Positions 8,334 through 17,216 of a stretch of DNA of 64,000 nt are shown in pieces. Source of the stretch: Labrenzia sp. R4_2. Lineage in GTDB: Bacteria; Pseudomonadota; Alphaproteobacteria; Rhizobiales; Stappiaceae. The position numbers were made by a program, and so were the translations under genes. The DNA lies in contig NZ_JAGHRJ010000013.1 of NCBI RefSeq assembly GCF_017743865.1, forward strand, positions 1 to 64,000, in the 5' to 3' direction. The notes beneath the pieces were generated by a model. It was not told where the DNA came from. It made no database searches and saw nothing but the letters and a program-made list of their open reading frames with translations. Position 1 is the stretch's first letter; each line of letters begins with the position of its first letter.

Positions 8334-9677
8334 TTAGGACACAGTGGACTTGTCTTTTGTCAGGATGTCCTGTGCCCAAATTAAACTCCCGAGGGCGGCC
8401 AGTTTCAAGGCACAGGGGAGGGCTGCATATGTGAGGCTTAGGACCCAATCCAGTCTTGGCGTCATGTCTCCCCCCGGTACATAGCCCAAAACGCCGAGGA
8501 TCGGCAGAGCCAGTCCGGTCGCAGCCGCAAGGGACGTCTTGGAAAGCAGCGCCATAAGTGAAAAAAGGCGCGATGCATCAGTCTGGCGGTCGTCAGCGTC
8601 GATATGGTCTGCAAGAATGGCAGGCGGCAAGGCCAGGTCAGCCCCGAGAGCCAGGCCCGACAGCGTGCACACAACCGCATAGGCGGCAATATCTCCGCGG
8701 CCGAGAAATACGGCCCAGATGAACGTAACGATCGCGAGCCCGAGTGAGAGCTGCCAAGCCCGGATTTTCCCAAACTTCGAAGCCAGTTTGATCCAAAGCG
8801 GCATGGATGCAGTGCCGGCTAGGAAATAGATCAGCAAAAACAGTCCTGTGTATGGCTCAGCGCCGAGCCGGTCTCGCACATAAAAGAGGACAAGAACCGC
8901 AGGAATAGCACTGGCGAATGTATTCAGAAGAACGAGGGAAAAGAATACTGACCGCCAGCGGTCCTTGAGCAGGCTTAGCCAGTTTTGCCGGTGATGGGCT
9001 TGTTTGGGGGCGGAGAGCTCGGCCGTCTTCATCCATGAAAGTAGAAGCACCAAGCCGACAACAAGCAGCGGGAGGTAAGCCACCGTCAAATAGTGAAACG
9101 CCTGTTCCTGACCGGCCCACTGGGTCAGCAGGGTTGGTGTGATGGCGGCTGCAAGCAATCCGAGAAGACCAAGGGCCTCACGCCCGCCGGTGATCCGGGT
9201 CCGGTCTTGGGGCCGCGACTTCCATAAGCCGCCCAGGGTTTGAAGGTTGATCGTGACGATCGAAAAGCCGGTGGTGCAGATGAGAACCGAAAGCGCAAAC
9301 CATGCGAGAGGTGCTGAGGCCAGCGGATGAAACAGCATCCAGAAGCCTGCGCCCAGCATCAGAGTCCCCACAGCCAGGATTTTGGGCCGGTGCGAGTGAA
9401 GCCGGTCGCTGATGCTGCCGATGAACGGATCTTGAAACGCGTCAATCAGCCGAAGGGCCAAGAGGACGACACCAAGGCTTGCAAGGGATTGACCCAATGT
9501 GACGGCATAGAAGTCAGGCGCATGCAGATAGATCGGCAAGCCGGCGAAAGACAGAGGGAATGCCAACGCCCCATAGACCAGGATGGACCGTTTCGTAATC
9601 CGGCCGGAGGACTGCCCGCTAGTCGCCATGTTCACAGTTTGGGCGGGGTCGCCTGCTGTCTGCTCGGAGATCGTCAA
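8334..9677 (-). CDS. MFS transporter, GPH (MFS_2) type
   Basis: The 447-residue product has about twelve hydrophobic segments. The N-terminal half carries LRLIDAFQDPFIGSISDRLH, the GPH/MFS_2 version of the loop 2-3 signature. GPH members carry sugars with cations, but related proteins near chalcone-isomerase-like genes belong to lipid or photo-oxidative-stress clusters, so the cargo is open. The start used is TTG, overlapping the TGA of the upstream chalcone-isomerase-like gene (TTGA); an ATG 48 bases in is the alternative. The overlap argues that the two products are made together. Confidence 0.8.
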   Translation of the reverse strand: MTISEQTAGDPAQTVNMATSGQSSGRITKRSILVYGALAFPLSFAGLPIYLHAPDFYAVTLGQSLASLGVVLLALRLIDAFQDPFIGSISDRLHSHRPKILAVGTLMLGAGFWMLFHPLASAPLAWFALSVLICTTGFSIVTINLQTLGGLWKSRPQDRTRITGGREALGLLGLLAAAITPTLLTQWAGQEQAFHYLTVAYLPLLVVGLVLLLSWMKTAELSAPKQAHHRQNWLSLLKDRWRSVFFSLVLLNTFASAIPAVLVLFYVRDRLGAEPYTGLFLLIYFLAGTASMPLWIKLASKFGKIRAWQLSLGLAIVTFIWAVFLGRGDIAAYAVVCTLSGLALGADLALPPAILADHIDADDRQTDASRLFSLMALLSKTSLAAATGLALPILGVLGYVPGGDMTPRLDWVLSLTYAALPCALKLAALGSLIWAQDILTKDKSTVS

Positions 9678-10234
9678 GAGCCGGCGCCGACCAGTTTCGC
9701 GCGCAAACGCGGGTTTTGAGTGTTGCTGCCAAGCCAGATGTCAAAGAAATGTTTAGTGAAAGCTGGGTCCGCGATTGTGCCGATCTCTTTGTTGCCGAGA
9801 TAAAAAACACTGCTACCAGACGCGGTGCGGACCCCAGTTATGGACTGACCGGAAGACACATTCGGAAAAATCGCTGCCATTTGCTTGATCCAGCCGTCCA
9901 GTTGAGCTTTGGAAACGCCCTGTTTGGCCATTTCTTCTGCGGACTTTTCGGCAATTGCCTTGCCTTTGAAATTGCGCAGATAGGTGAGTCGCAGAGCAAA
10001 TGGATTAGACGAGGAATACACCCCATTCGGAGCGTAGAGCTGTGCGTCGAAGACGTTGAAGCCAAGGAACTTCATGCGTCCTTCCCCAACAAGGCTCGCC
10101 GAAGGGACAGACTTTGCTGCAGCGCCTAGATCGGCCTGAGCTGCGGTCGTGCCGAAGGAGAAGATGATCGCGGTACACAAAGCCACCGCGATAACGATAC
10201 GTTTGGTCCAGGGATGTCTTTTATGAATTTGCAC
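9674..10234 (-). CDS. Chalcone isomerase-like exported protein
   Basis: The 186-residue protein has an N-terminal signal segment (IVIAVALCTAIIFSFGTTAAQA) and a chalcone-isomerase-like core: GEGRMKFLGFNVFDAQLYAP, RLTYLRNFKGKAIAEKSAEEM, FFDIWLG near the end. Bacterial members lack flavonoid pathways; they are fatty-acid-binding-fold proteins often found with cfa-like, DUF2878, DUF3833 and MFS genes in singlet-oxygen-response clusters. Here only the MFS partner is adjacent. The GTG start is supported by AAGGAGG five bases upstream. Confidence 0.75.
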   Translation of the reverse strand: MQIHKRHPWTKRIVIAVALCTAIIFSFGTTAAQADLGAAAKSVPSASLVGEGRMKFLGFNVFDAQLYAPNGVYSSSNPFALRLTYLRNFKGKAIAEKSAEEMAKQGVSKAQLDGWIKQMAAIFPNVSSGQSITGVRTASGSSVFYLGNKEIGTIADPAFTKHFFDIWLGSNTQNPRLRAKLVGAGS

Positions 10235-10518
10235 ACCGGCCTCCTTGATGGATCATTCGGTGTACGAAGTATGCGGGATTATGGATTGCCGTCTGCTGCT
10301 GGCTTTTCGTCGAAATCAGCTGGCTGATTGCTAAAGTGTCCGCACTTCTGAGCCGTTAGTTTTTTCTTCAGAACAATCCAAGATCCACTATCACCCTTGC
10401 ATATATTCCCAATATTCGTGTGAGTTTTGTCTTGTTGAAAGAGGGTTTGCCTGCGTTCGATTAAGAGAAAATTTGCAGTCTATCGTTATATCTTTTCTGA
10501 ACCTTATGGGGGAAGATT

Positions 10519-12153
10519 ATGAAGTTCTGGCAATCTGTGAAATTCACCACGACGGTGCCAATCGTGGCCGTGGTAGCGGTGGCGTTTATCGCCTTCGCCT
10601 ATATCACATCCTCTCAACGTGTAGCCGCTGTGCAGCAAGCGTTTGAGCAGCAAATAAGCATGAGTGCCAACCTGACAAACCAGGCTCTGGGAAATGCTAT
10701 TTGGGATTTTGATCAGGACCTTGCAAACACACTGCTTTCGCCTTTCCTCGATAATCCGAATTTTTCCTGGGCCATTGTGCAGGAAAAGAATGGCGACGTT
10801 TTTGCCTCACTGATCCGGGATGAAGAGGCAGCCAACGAAGAACTCATTGGTCTCATCCCTGAAGAACTGCGTGGTGAAGACGCGGCAGCAACGACTACCT
10901 TCTTCTCCGACTACAACTATGAAATAGGTATCAAGCCGATTACGCGCGGAGAAGGTGATTCCGCCGAAAAGCTCGGCATGATGTACGTTGCGTTCGACAT
11001 CTCTGCGATCAATACGGCGCGCAGTGAAGCGTTGATGACGGCGCTGGTTATTACAGTGATCGCGATCCTTGCTGTGTCCTTGGTACTGGTTGCGTTGATC
11101 CGCCGGATTACCGGTCAGATCGGTACTTTGTCCGACACTATGGGAACTCTGTCGAACGGCAACTACGATATTGCTATCCCGTATGTCGAGCGTGTCGATG
11201 AAATGGGCCAGATGGCCCGTACGGTCGAGATTTTCCGCGATAATGGCCTTCGTCAGCGCGAGTTGGAACAAGAGCAGCAGCTGAATATCGAGAACGAGCG
11301 CCGCCGCCAGACCGCGCTTGAAGAGATGATTTCCAGCTTCCGTGACGACAGTCAGCGCCTGTTGGAGCCCGTCTCGCATTCTACCGATAGCATGGCCAAT
11401 ATCTCCGGGATATTGATGGACCTTTCGACCACCAATACCGAACGGACAGCTTCTGTGGCTGCGGCAACCGAACAGGCTTACGCAAGTGTACAAACGGTTG
11501 CCTCGGCTTCCGAAGAACTGTCGGCGTCTATCAGTGAAATCTCCCGCCAGATCGGCGAGACGAGCGAAGTTGTCTCGACGGCCAATGACAAAGCGACCTC
11601 CGCCAATGAGCAGGTTGCAAGCCTTGCGGCATCGGCGCAGAAAATTGGCGCGGTTTTGCAACTCATCCAGGAAATTGCGGAACAAACCAACCTTCTTGCA
11701 TTGAATGCCACCATTGAGGCAGCACGTGCCGGTGAAGCCGGCAAGGGCTTCGCGGTCGTTGCTGCCGAAGTCAAGGAACTGGCAACGCAGACCTCGAAAG
11801 CGACGGAAGAAATCTCCGCTCAGATCAACGCCATCCAGGGCGCCTCGGCAGACTCGGTTGCAGCAATTGAGGAGATTGCGACTATCATGGAGCGTGTGAA
11901 CGAGTTCACAAACTCCATCACTGAGGCGCTGGAGCAGCAAGGAGCTGCGACTGAGGAAATTAGCAGCTCGATCCAGGAAGTTGCTTCCGGCACCCGGGAA
12001 ATAAGTGAAAACATGACCGGCGTGAAAGCGGCTGTTGACGACACAAGCGCGTCGGCGTCTGAAGTGTCCGTTACATCTTCAGAAGTTGCTGACAACACCC
12101 GTCAATTGGCCACGCGGATCGACGATTTCCTGAAAACAGTGGCAGCTGCCTAA
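10519..12153 (+). CDS. Methyl-accepting chemotaxis protein
   Basis: The 544-residue receptor has a first membrane segment near 13-30, a periplasmic sensor of about 140 residues, a second segment near 172-195, a HAMP domain (RRITGQIGTLSDTMGTLSNG, DEMGQMARTVEIF), and the cytoplasmic signalling hairpin with IQEIAEQTNLLALNATIEAA near 383-402. It controls the CheA kinase in response to an unknown ligand. The C-terminus RIDDFLKTVAAA has no NWETF-type CheR/CheB tether. GGGGAAGATT lies before the ATG. It is a single gene closed by its own terminator. Confidence 0.93.
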   Translation: MKFWQSVKFTTTVPIVAVVAVAFIAFAYITSSQRVAAVQQAFEQQISMSANLTNQALGNAIWDFDQDLANTLLSPFLDNPNFSWAIVQEKNGDVFASLIRDEEAANEELIGLIPEELRGEDAAATTTFFSDYNYEIGIKPITRGEGDSAEKLGMMYVAFDISAINTARSEALMTALVITVIAILAVSLVLVALIRRITGQIGTLSDTMGTLSNGNYDIAIPYVERVDEMGQMARTVEIFRDNGLRQRELEQEQQLNIENERRRQTALEEMISSFRDDSQRLLEPVSHSTDSMANISGILMDLSTTNTERTASVAAATEQAYASVQTVASASEELSASISEISRQIGETSEVVSTANDKATSANEQVASLAASAQKIGAVLQLIQEIAEQTNLLALNATIEAARAGEAGKGFAVVAAEVKELATQTSKATEEISAQINAIQGASADSVAAIEEIATIMERVNEFTNSITEALEQQGAATEEISSSIQEVASGTREISENMTGVKAAVDDTSASASEVSVTSSEVADNTRQLATRIDDFLKTVAAA

Positions 12154-12180
12154 AGGCAATCAACCAGAACAGAGACAAGG

Positions 12181-12213
12181 GTCCCACGTGGTTCGCGTGG
12201 GGCCTTTTTCTTT
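12181..12213 (+). terminator. Terminator of the chemoreceptor gene
   Basis: An 8-bp stem (GTCCCACG / CGTGGGGC with one G-T pair, loop of seven) is followed by CTTTTTCTTT, 28 bases past the stop. Confidence 0.75.
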
Positions 12214-12243
12214 GGCGGCCGGATTGCTGGTTTGGCTTCACAA

Positions 12244-12271
12244 TTGTTTTTTGCAAGTACTGTTCTATAGT
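12244..12271 (+). promoter_or_regulatory. Possible sigma-70 promoter for clpS
   Basis: TTGTTT and TATAGT lie 16 bases apart, 165 bases before the clpS start. The hexamers are reasonable but the call is based on inspection only, and it would imply a long 5' leader. Confidence 0.3.
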
Positions 12272-12435
12272 GTCTGCACAGCAAAAATCGTGACGGTTGA
12301 CAATTTGTGAGATGCGGTGTGTCTGGCACGCAGCATTTCCAGTTCTCCGTGCACATGGCCGAGATCAAGCCCTCTGCCAAGACTGGTCTGAAGGTCAGAA
12401 GATGTGGCGGCGGACACTATCCAAAAGGTAATTTC

Positions 12436-12738
12436 ATGAGTGACTCTGATGTGAAATTACGCCTTAGCAAGCGAACCAAAACAGAGAAGCCGAAGCTCTA
12501 TAAAGTGGTGTTGCTGAATGACGACTACACTCCTCGGGAGTTTGTCGTGCTCATCTTGAAAGGTGAATTCCGTTTGGACAGCGCTCAGGCAGAAGTGGTC
12601 ATGCTGACAGCGCATCAAAAAGGCGCGTGTGTCGTATCAGTTTATCCAAAAGACGTGGCCGAAACAAAAGCCACTCGTGCGATCGACGCTGCTGGCCGTC
12701 TTGGATATCCGCTACAGTTCAATGTTGAACCCGAATAA
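12436..12738 (+). CDS. clpS: ATP-dependent Clp protease adaptor ClpS (ClpS2-like)
   Basis: ClpS binds N-degron proteins and delivers them to ClpAP. The 100-residue product has LYKVVLLNDDYTPREFV, the conserved acidic pair and the N-end pocket region, then MLTAHQKGACVVSVYPKDVAETK. The section YTPREFVVLILKGEFRL...VVMLTAH differs from canonical ClpS (YTPMEFVVEVLERFF) and resembles the ClpS2 paralogue of Agrobacterium. Consistent with that, no clpA lies next to it. AAAGG precedes the ATG; a longer frame upstream has no family similarity. Confidence 0.88.
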   Translation: MSDSDVKLRLSKRTKTEKPKLYKVVLLNDDYTPREFVVLILKGEFRLDSAQAEVVMLTAHQKGACVVSVYPKDVAETKATRAIDAAGRLGYPLQFNVEPE

Positions 12739-12780
12739 GGTGCTTGGGCGCGATCGCTCGGTTACTTCGAATAAAACAAC

Positions 12781-12808
12781 AAAAAACCCGGCTTAATGCC
12801 GGGTTTTT
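12781..12808. terminator. Bidirectional terminator between clpS and the coiled-coil gene
   Basis: Arms AAAAAACCCGGC and GCCGGGTTTTT flank a 5-base loop, giving a T-run on both strands. It serves clpS on the plus strand and the convergent coiled-coil gene on the minus strand. Confidence 0.85.
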
Positions 12809-12825
12809 CGATAGTAGTCTTTTTA

Positions 12826-14298
12826 TCAGTCCCGCAGCTTAACGACCTTATCGCTGCCCCCGCTCGGGCCGTCGTCATCTGGATCGCCGTCGTCCGGTTC
12901 TGCAGCACTTTCAAGAAGGTCATCGTCGTCATCTGCGACGGGAAGCGGGTCGGTAATGCCAAGCTCCGCTGCGGGGTCAAAACTCTCGGTCAAGCCAAGC
13001 TCTTCAGCCGGCCCGCGGCCCTCCATCGCCATCTGGTAGTTGGCGATGACGGTTTTCAACTGCGCGATCTGTTCATTGGCCGTGTCGACCTGGATCTTGT
13101 ACCGCTGCAGGCGTTTGTTTTCATCGACCAGATCTTCAAGATTGTCGGCGAATTTCTGGTTCTGGTTCCGCTGGTGATTCAAATCGGTCAGCGCGGAGTT
13201 GTAACGCAAGTTGACCTCACGCAGCTTGGCTGTTGTTGCCATAAGCTCGTTGCGGTCTTTTTCGTGGTTTTTCTGAGCACTGTCCAGAAGGTGCTCGATC
13301 TCCTGCATCCTCTTGACGAGCTCGCGGTTCCGCTCCTTGATCGTCGAATTCTCGCGGGCCATTTCCTGCAAGGATTGGGCGCCAATCCGGCGCTGTGAGG
13401 AGAGGTTCTCGATTTCGGCGTTCAGAGCGTAGACTTCATTGTCGTGTTTGCGCTGTTCTTCTTCCAAACGGGACTTGGCGTAGACAAGCTCCTGATTGGC
13501 GACATCAAGATGCGACTTGAGATCGATGTTGTCGTTTCGGAAATCGATCAGCTCACGCTTGGCAGCTTCAAGTTCGCTGGATGCCTGATTGTTCTTGCGG
13601 ACTTCCTCTTCCAGCAACTGAGCGCTCTCGGAGAGGTTCTGTTGCAGTTCCTTCTCGCGGTGCTTGACGGCCTCAAGATCCGAACTCAGGCTTTCTGCAT
13701 GCTTCTCCAGGGTCTCAAATTTGGCTTTGAGATCGTTCAGCTTGCCGGTCAGATCCGCAATTTGCGCATTGGCATCCACCAGCTTTGCGCTCTGATGACG
13801 GTACTCGTCGTTGATCTTCTTGTTGTTGTCCCGGATCGTGACAATGTCGTTGCGAGCTGTTTCCAGCGCCGTGCGTGTTTCTGTTGAGCGCTTGCGCAGC
13901 GAATGAACTTCAGCCTGTGCGTCCTCCAGCTGTGTGGTGAGTGTTTTCACCTTGTGCTCAGCGTCCAGCAGGTCGGTCGAGATTTTGGCGTTTTCCGATT
14001 TCAGCCGAACCTCGGTCTCAACGCTTGCGCGTGAGCTCTCGATGTATTCAGCCATCATGCGGATGCTGGTCTGGCTTTCGGCAGCGAAGGCGGCCATCTG
14101 GTCAAAGGTCTGGGTGAGCCCGCCGACACGGCCTTTCAGGCCATCCAGCTGGTTCATCTTTTCCTGCATTCTCAAGGCGAACGGCGACAGCTGTTCCACG
14201 TTGGAAGACGTGTCCTGCTCCGGTGTCTGTTCCGTTACGGTCTCGATCTTCTGGTCCAGGCCTTCGCCGGGGCGCGAGGATTTCGAGAAAATGCCCAT
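12826..14298 (-). CDS. Long coiled-coil protein, crescentin-like filament candidate
   Basis: The 490-residue product is almost entirely heptad-repeat coiled coil from about 45 to 410. It has a short head (MGIFSKSSRPGEG) and a disordered acidic tail (LPVADDDDDLLESAAEPDD). There is no signal peptide or membrane segment. The start of the rod, RVGGLTQTFDQMAAFAAESQ, resembles the corresponding part of Caulobacter crescentin (a NRFDQLSALAEES-like segment, from memory). This suggests an intermediate-filament-like or polar scaffold protein; the similarity is by eye. AGGAG six bases before the ATG fixes the start; an upstream in-frame ATG is ignored. A role in cell shape is inference. Confidence 0.65.
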   Translation of the reverse strand: MGIFSKSSRPGEGLDQKIETVTEQTPEQDTSSNVEQLSPFALRMQEKMNQLDGLKGRVGGLTQTFDQMAAFAAESQTSIRMMAEYIESSRASVETEVRLKSENAKISTDLLDAEHKVKTLTTQLEDAQAEVHSLRKRSTETRTALETARNDIVTIRDNNKKINDEYRHQSAKLVDANAQIADLTGKLNDLKAKFETLEKHAESLSSDLEAVKHREKELQQNLSESAQLLEEEVRKNNQASSELEAAKRELIDFRNDNIDLKSHLDVANQELVYAKSRLEEEQRKHDNEVYALNAEIENLSSQRRIGAQSLQEMARENSTIKERNRELVKRMQEIEHLLDSAQKNHEKDRNELMATTAKLREVNLRYNSALTDLNHQRNQNQKFADNLEDLVDENKRLQRYKIQVDTANEQIAQLKTVIANYQMAMEGRGPAEELGLTESFDPAAELGITDPLPVADDDDDLLESAAEPDDGDPDDDGPSGGSDKVVKLRD

Positions 14299-14575
14299 TC
14301 CGTGCTCCTGAAGTGCCGCGAACGTCATCGGTCTCGCGGGATACGCAATACATTAAGCCTTTTTTAACCCAATTGAAGGGGCCGTACAACGACTCAGACA
14401 GTGCTGCCCACATTACACCGGTCAGTGTTAGCGTAAAAAGAAGGATATGCCCGGCATTTTAGCCAAAGTGCGCGAATGGTTAACGCATGAATTCAGGAAC
14501 GAGGTCCTGCCTTTCCGGGATCGAAACTGCAAAACACACGTCCCCGAATACCGTAGTCACTCAGAAGGCTGGGCG

Positions 14576-15727
14576 TCAGGCAATGTCGACGTAATAAGCA
14601 ATGCCTTCGTAACTGAACTGACCCATCGTCTGGACGCTGTCTCTTTCTGCATCTACCGCAGTGTAGAAATGGTTGCCGGTCTCGGTGTTGAAGAACCGGT
14701 AGAGCGCGGTGTTGCTGGCTGTGTCGCCCTCATAAGCCTGGTACGCAACTCCCTCGTATACGAAAGCTGCATTGTTGTTGGTGACGTCTTCGCGTTCGGC
14801 TTCGCTTGCGGTGTAAAAATGCGTTCCGGTCTGGGTGTTGTAAAAACGATAGACGTTCACAAGGCTGGACAAGTCCGTGCTGGAGTTTGCGGACAGAAAG
14901 GCGACCCCTTCGTAAGAGAAGGAGGACGCATTCGCGATGACAGAATCCCGTTCTGCTGAGCTGGCAGTGTAGAAATGCGTCCCGGTATCTGTGTTGTAAA
15001 ACCTGTAAATCGCGTTCTCGACCGTGGTTACGACCGGCGTCGTTGTGGTCGTGGTGTCCATGTAAACGTCGTTGCTGGCGATGTTGGATGTCAGCCAGGA
15101 TTCATGTCCGGCGACCGACGCCGCGGCCGCGCTGGTCGAAACAATGCCGACAACACTGACATCGTTGCCGCTGCCAGTGAAGATCGGGCCGCCACTGTTG
15201 CCTGAATTGATTTCCAGGAAACTGGTGTCGACATAATTGTCGACGACATCCTTGTAGGCATAGCCGCTGTCGAAGGTCAGGTTGTTGCCATAGCGCCCCG
15301 GGAAGCCGAGAACGCTGACATTTCCGCCCGTGTAGCTGTAGTTGATCCCGAACCAGCCATAAATGTCCCCGGCTGCCTCGCTGAGAGAGAGGAGGGCGAT
15401 ATCTTTCTCCGCGCCGCCAAGCGTAAAGGCGCGGTTGTCGCCGCTGTAGATCAGCCCGTCATTGTCGGGGTCAAAATCAGTGTAATAATTGTAGTAGGCT
15501 GGCGTGTAGGAGGTCGGATTGGAATCGTCCGGGTCATAAGAAAAATAGACTTTTACCTCATCGGCCAAGCCGCCCAACGTCGCGTCGTAAATGGAGTGGC
15601 TGGCGGTGAGAACGTCATTGCGGCCGACCAAAACGCCGGAGCTGACGAAAGACTGGCTGCCCCAGGTCGCGACAATATAGGCAACGGCCTGGCCTGGATA
15701 ACTGTCGTCGTTCGCTTCAAATGACAT
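14576..15727 (-). CDS. Trypsin-like serine protease with three DUF5648 repeats
   Basis: The 383-residue protein has a trypsin/V8-like domain at about 10-215 with the catalytic triad His44 (TASHSI), Asp109 (EKDIALLS) and Ser178 (NSGNSGGP). After a Thr-rich linker (DTTTTTTPVV) come three repeats of about 45 residues, each with YRF[YF]NT.TG.HFYTA...ER and Y(E)G[VI]A[YF], the DUF5648 pattern. DUF5648 repeats occur at C-termini of secreted hydrolases and are thought to bind surface carbohydrate or protein. There is no signal peptide, so export would need another route such as a type I system. No secretion genes lie nearby. The gene is monocistronic. Confidence 0.82.
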   Translation of the reverse strand: MSFEANDDSYPGQAVAYIVATWGSQSFVSSGVLVGRNDVLTASHSIYDATLGGLADEVKVYFSYDPDDSNPTSYTPAYYNYYTDFDPDNDGLIYSGDNRAFTLGGAEKDIALLSLSEAAGDIYGWFGINYSYTGGNVSVLGFPGRYGNNLTFDSGYAYKDVVDNYVDTSFLEINSGNSGGPIFTGSGNDVSVVGIVSTSAAAASVAGHESWLTSNIASNDVYMDTTTTTTPVVTTVENAIYRFYNTDTGTHFYTASSAERDSVIANASSFSYEGVAFLSANSSTDLSSLVNVYRFYNTQTGTHFYTASEAEREDVTNNNAAFVYEGVAYQAYEGDTASNTALYRFFNTETGNHFYTAVDAERDSVQTMGQFSYEGIAYYVDIA

Positions 15728-16215
15728 GTCTTGGTCCGGTTAAGTCTGCAGATGGTTCGGGTTGCATCCTAGTATCAACCCGGCAGCGCGTCTTTTCTTC
15801 CCCGTGAGGTCGATGTGCCAGCGCTTGTGTGTCTTTTGTACTGATAATAGCGCGGGTGTTAACAATCGCTGTAACCTGAAACACAGTTTTTACCCTGCGG
15901 GATCTATCCAAGGTCTTTTTTGGCCGTTTGCTTGACCCCTGCCGCCAATTGAAATGGACTTGCGCCAGACCGTGTGACCAGAGCACGTCTCCCCAGACAC
16001 ACCGGCTTGATGCAAATAGTTGAAGTGCACATTGTTTTTGCCTTTATTAAACCTCAATTCTCCGCTATGGATTCGCGCATCGATATTGCTGACGAACTTT
16101 GTATCTGCGCAGGCGACTGCGAACTGAACGATCTTCCCTCTCAACGTCGACTTCACGCACGGACCGCGCAATGCGGGTCGGGCACTCTTTTATGACCGAT
16201 TGAAAGGACATCGTT
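15728..16215. other. Intergenic region between protease gene and cspA
   Basis: This 488-base stretch should hold the divergent promoters of the protease and cspA genes and the cspA leader. I find no convincing gene, terminator-like hairpin or RNA. GAAAGGA lies seven bases before the cspA ATG. Confidence 0.5.
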
Positions 16216-16425
16216 ATGACCATCGGTACCGTTAAATTCTTCAACTCCACCAAAGGCTACGGCTTCATTCAGCCGGAAGACGGTGGCAACGACGTGTTCG
16301 TCCACATCTCCGCTGTTGAGCGCGCTGGCATGGCAACTTTGAACGAAGGCGACAAAGTCAGCTTCGAAGTTGTTCAGGACCGCCGCTCCGGCAAGTCTGC
16401 AGCCGACAACCTGTCTGCTGCCTGA
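16216..16425 (+). CDS. Cold shock protein, CspA family
   Basis: This 69-residue single cold-shock domain has RNP1 (STKGYGFIQPEDG, aromatic-basic) and RNP2 (DVFVHISAVE) and ends soon after the fifth strand (GKSAADNL). It binds single-stranded RNA or DNA and usually melts mRNA structure in the cold or during growth. The domain closely resembles the CSD of the Gly-rich protein at 3.7-4.5 kb, making the two paralogues. Codon use looks highly optimised (many GGC, CTG, AAC), consistent with strong expression. A terminator follows. Confidence 0.93.
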   Translation: MTIGTVKFFNSTKGYGFIQPEDGGNDVFVHISAVERAGMATLNEGDKVSFEVVQDRRSGKSAADNLSAA

Positions 16426-16482
16426 TCTGGTGGCGATGCCGGCTTTACCGGATCACCGAGGGCGGCATTTTACATGAGTTTC

Positions 16483-16515
16483 AAAAGCCGGGGCATGCGC
16501 TCCGGCTTTTTTGTT
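16483..16515 (+). terminator. Terminator of cspA
   Basis: A 9-bp stem (AAAAGCCGG / CCGGCTTTT, loop of ten) is followed by TTGTTT. It ends about 29 bases before the next gene, which therefore probably has its own promoter or depends on read-through. Confidence 0.75.
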
Positions 16516-16543
16516 TCCAGCAGACGGAAGGAAGCTTGCACAC

Positions 16544-16783
16544 ATGACGAAGCCCCTGACACGCGACACGCTGTTCAAACCGAAGAAGCCGACAGCGGCG
16601 ACCAAAGCGGAAATCACGAAACAGGTCTCGATGGACCTTACCCAGGTCGAAACTGATTTACGCAATGCCAAAACTGCGAAGCTGAAGCAGGCACGCCTTG
16701 AACGGGACGCCCGGGAAGCGGAAGAGGCCAAGGCGGTGGCTGCCTCAAAACCCGTTAAGCCCGCGAAATCGCGCAAGCGTTGA
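16544..16783 (+). CDS. Small basic, Ala/Lys-rich hypothetical protein
   Basis: The 79-residue product has no signal peptide. It starts MTKPLTRDTLFKPKKPTAAT, continues as a charged helix (LRNAKTAKLKQARLERDARE) and ends in a Lys/Pro-rich tail like histone H1 or AlgP tails (SKPVKPAKSRKR). A role in nucleic-acid binding is possible from charge alone. GGAAGGAAG lies upstream of the ATG. It follows cspA and its terminator. I do not recognise a family. Confidence 0.55.
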   Translation: MTKPLTRDTLFKPKKPTAATKAEITKQVSMDLTQVETDLRNAKTAKLKQARLERDAREAEEAKAVAASKPVKPAKSRKR

Positions 16784-16970
16784 AGCCAACTGAACTGGCT
16801 CCCCGGTGTTATCTGCCTGAAAGAGTTGAGCTGAAAGGAGGCTCTTCTCCATCACCTTAGTCCCGCCTCAGGGGCCAGGACAGCACCAGTCTGAAAATGC
16901 CAGCATAAAAACCGCCGCGAGGTTTTCCTCCGGCGTTTGGCTCAAGATACCTCCCGTTGGTCACAGGAGT

Positions 16971-17047
16971 GGCGGGGCGCGTCAGGCCTTGCCTGCGCAG
17001 CAGATGTAAAAATACGTTTCTTCGGCAAAAGCGCGATGCGCCCCGCC
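16971..17047. repeat. 10-bp stem enclosing a hairpin
   Basis: GGCGGGGCGC at 16971-16980 pairs perfectly with GCGCCCCGCC at 17038-17047. Inside, CAGGC and GCCTG form a second hairpin. Nothing coding explains it. Confidence 0.5.
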
Positions 17048-17127
17048 CGGGCCTTCAAGAGGATCCGGCTTGCTCTTCAACGGGCCAGCGGGAGATTTGT
17101 CTCGTGTTCTCGTATCAGGAAAACACT

Positions 17128-17203
17128 TAGTGTGGTGAATTTGAAATTCGCCTTGTCTAGTCGGCGTCTCCCGTAGCGATTTTCAAATTCGAAAACCACA
17201 CTA
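17128..17203. repeat. Imperfect inverted repeat, ~23-27 bp arms
   Basis: TAGTGTGGT...GAATTTGAAAT on the left (17128-17150) is matched by the reverse complement of 17177-17203, with a 4-base insertion in the right arm. The centre is about 26 bases. Confidence 0.6.
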
Positions 17204-17216
17204 GAAACATATACTT

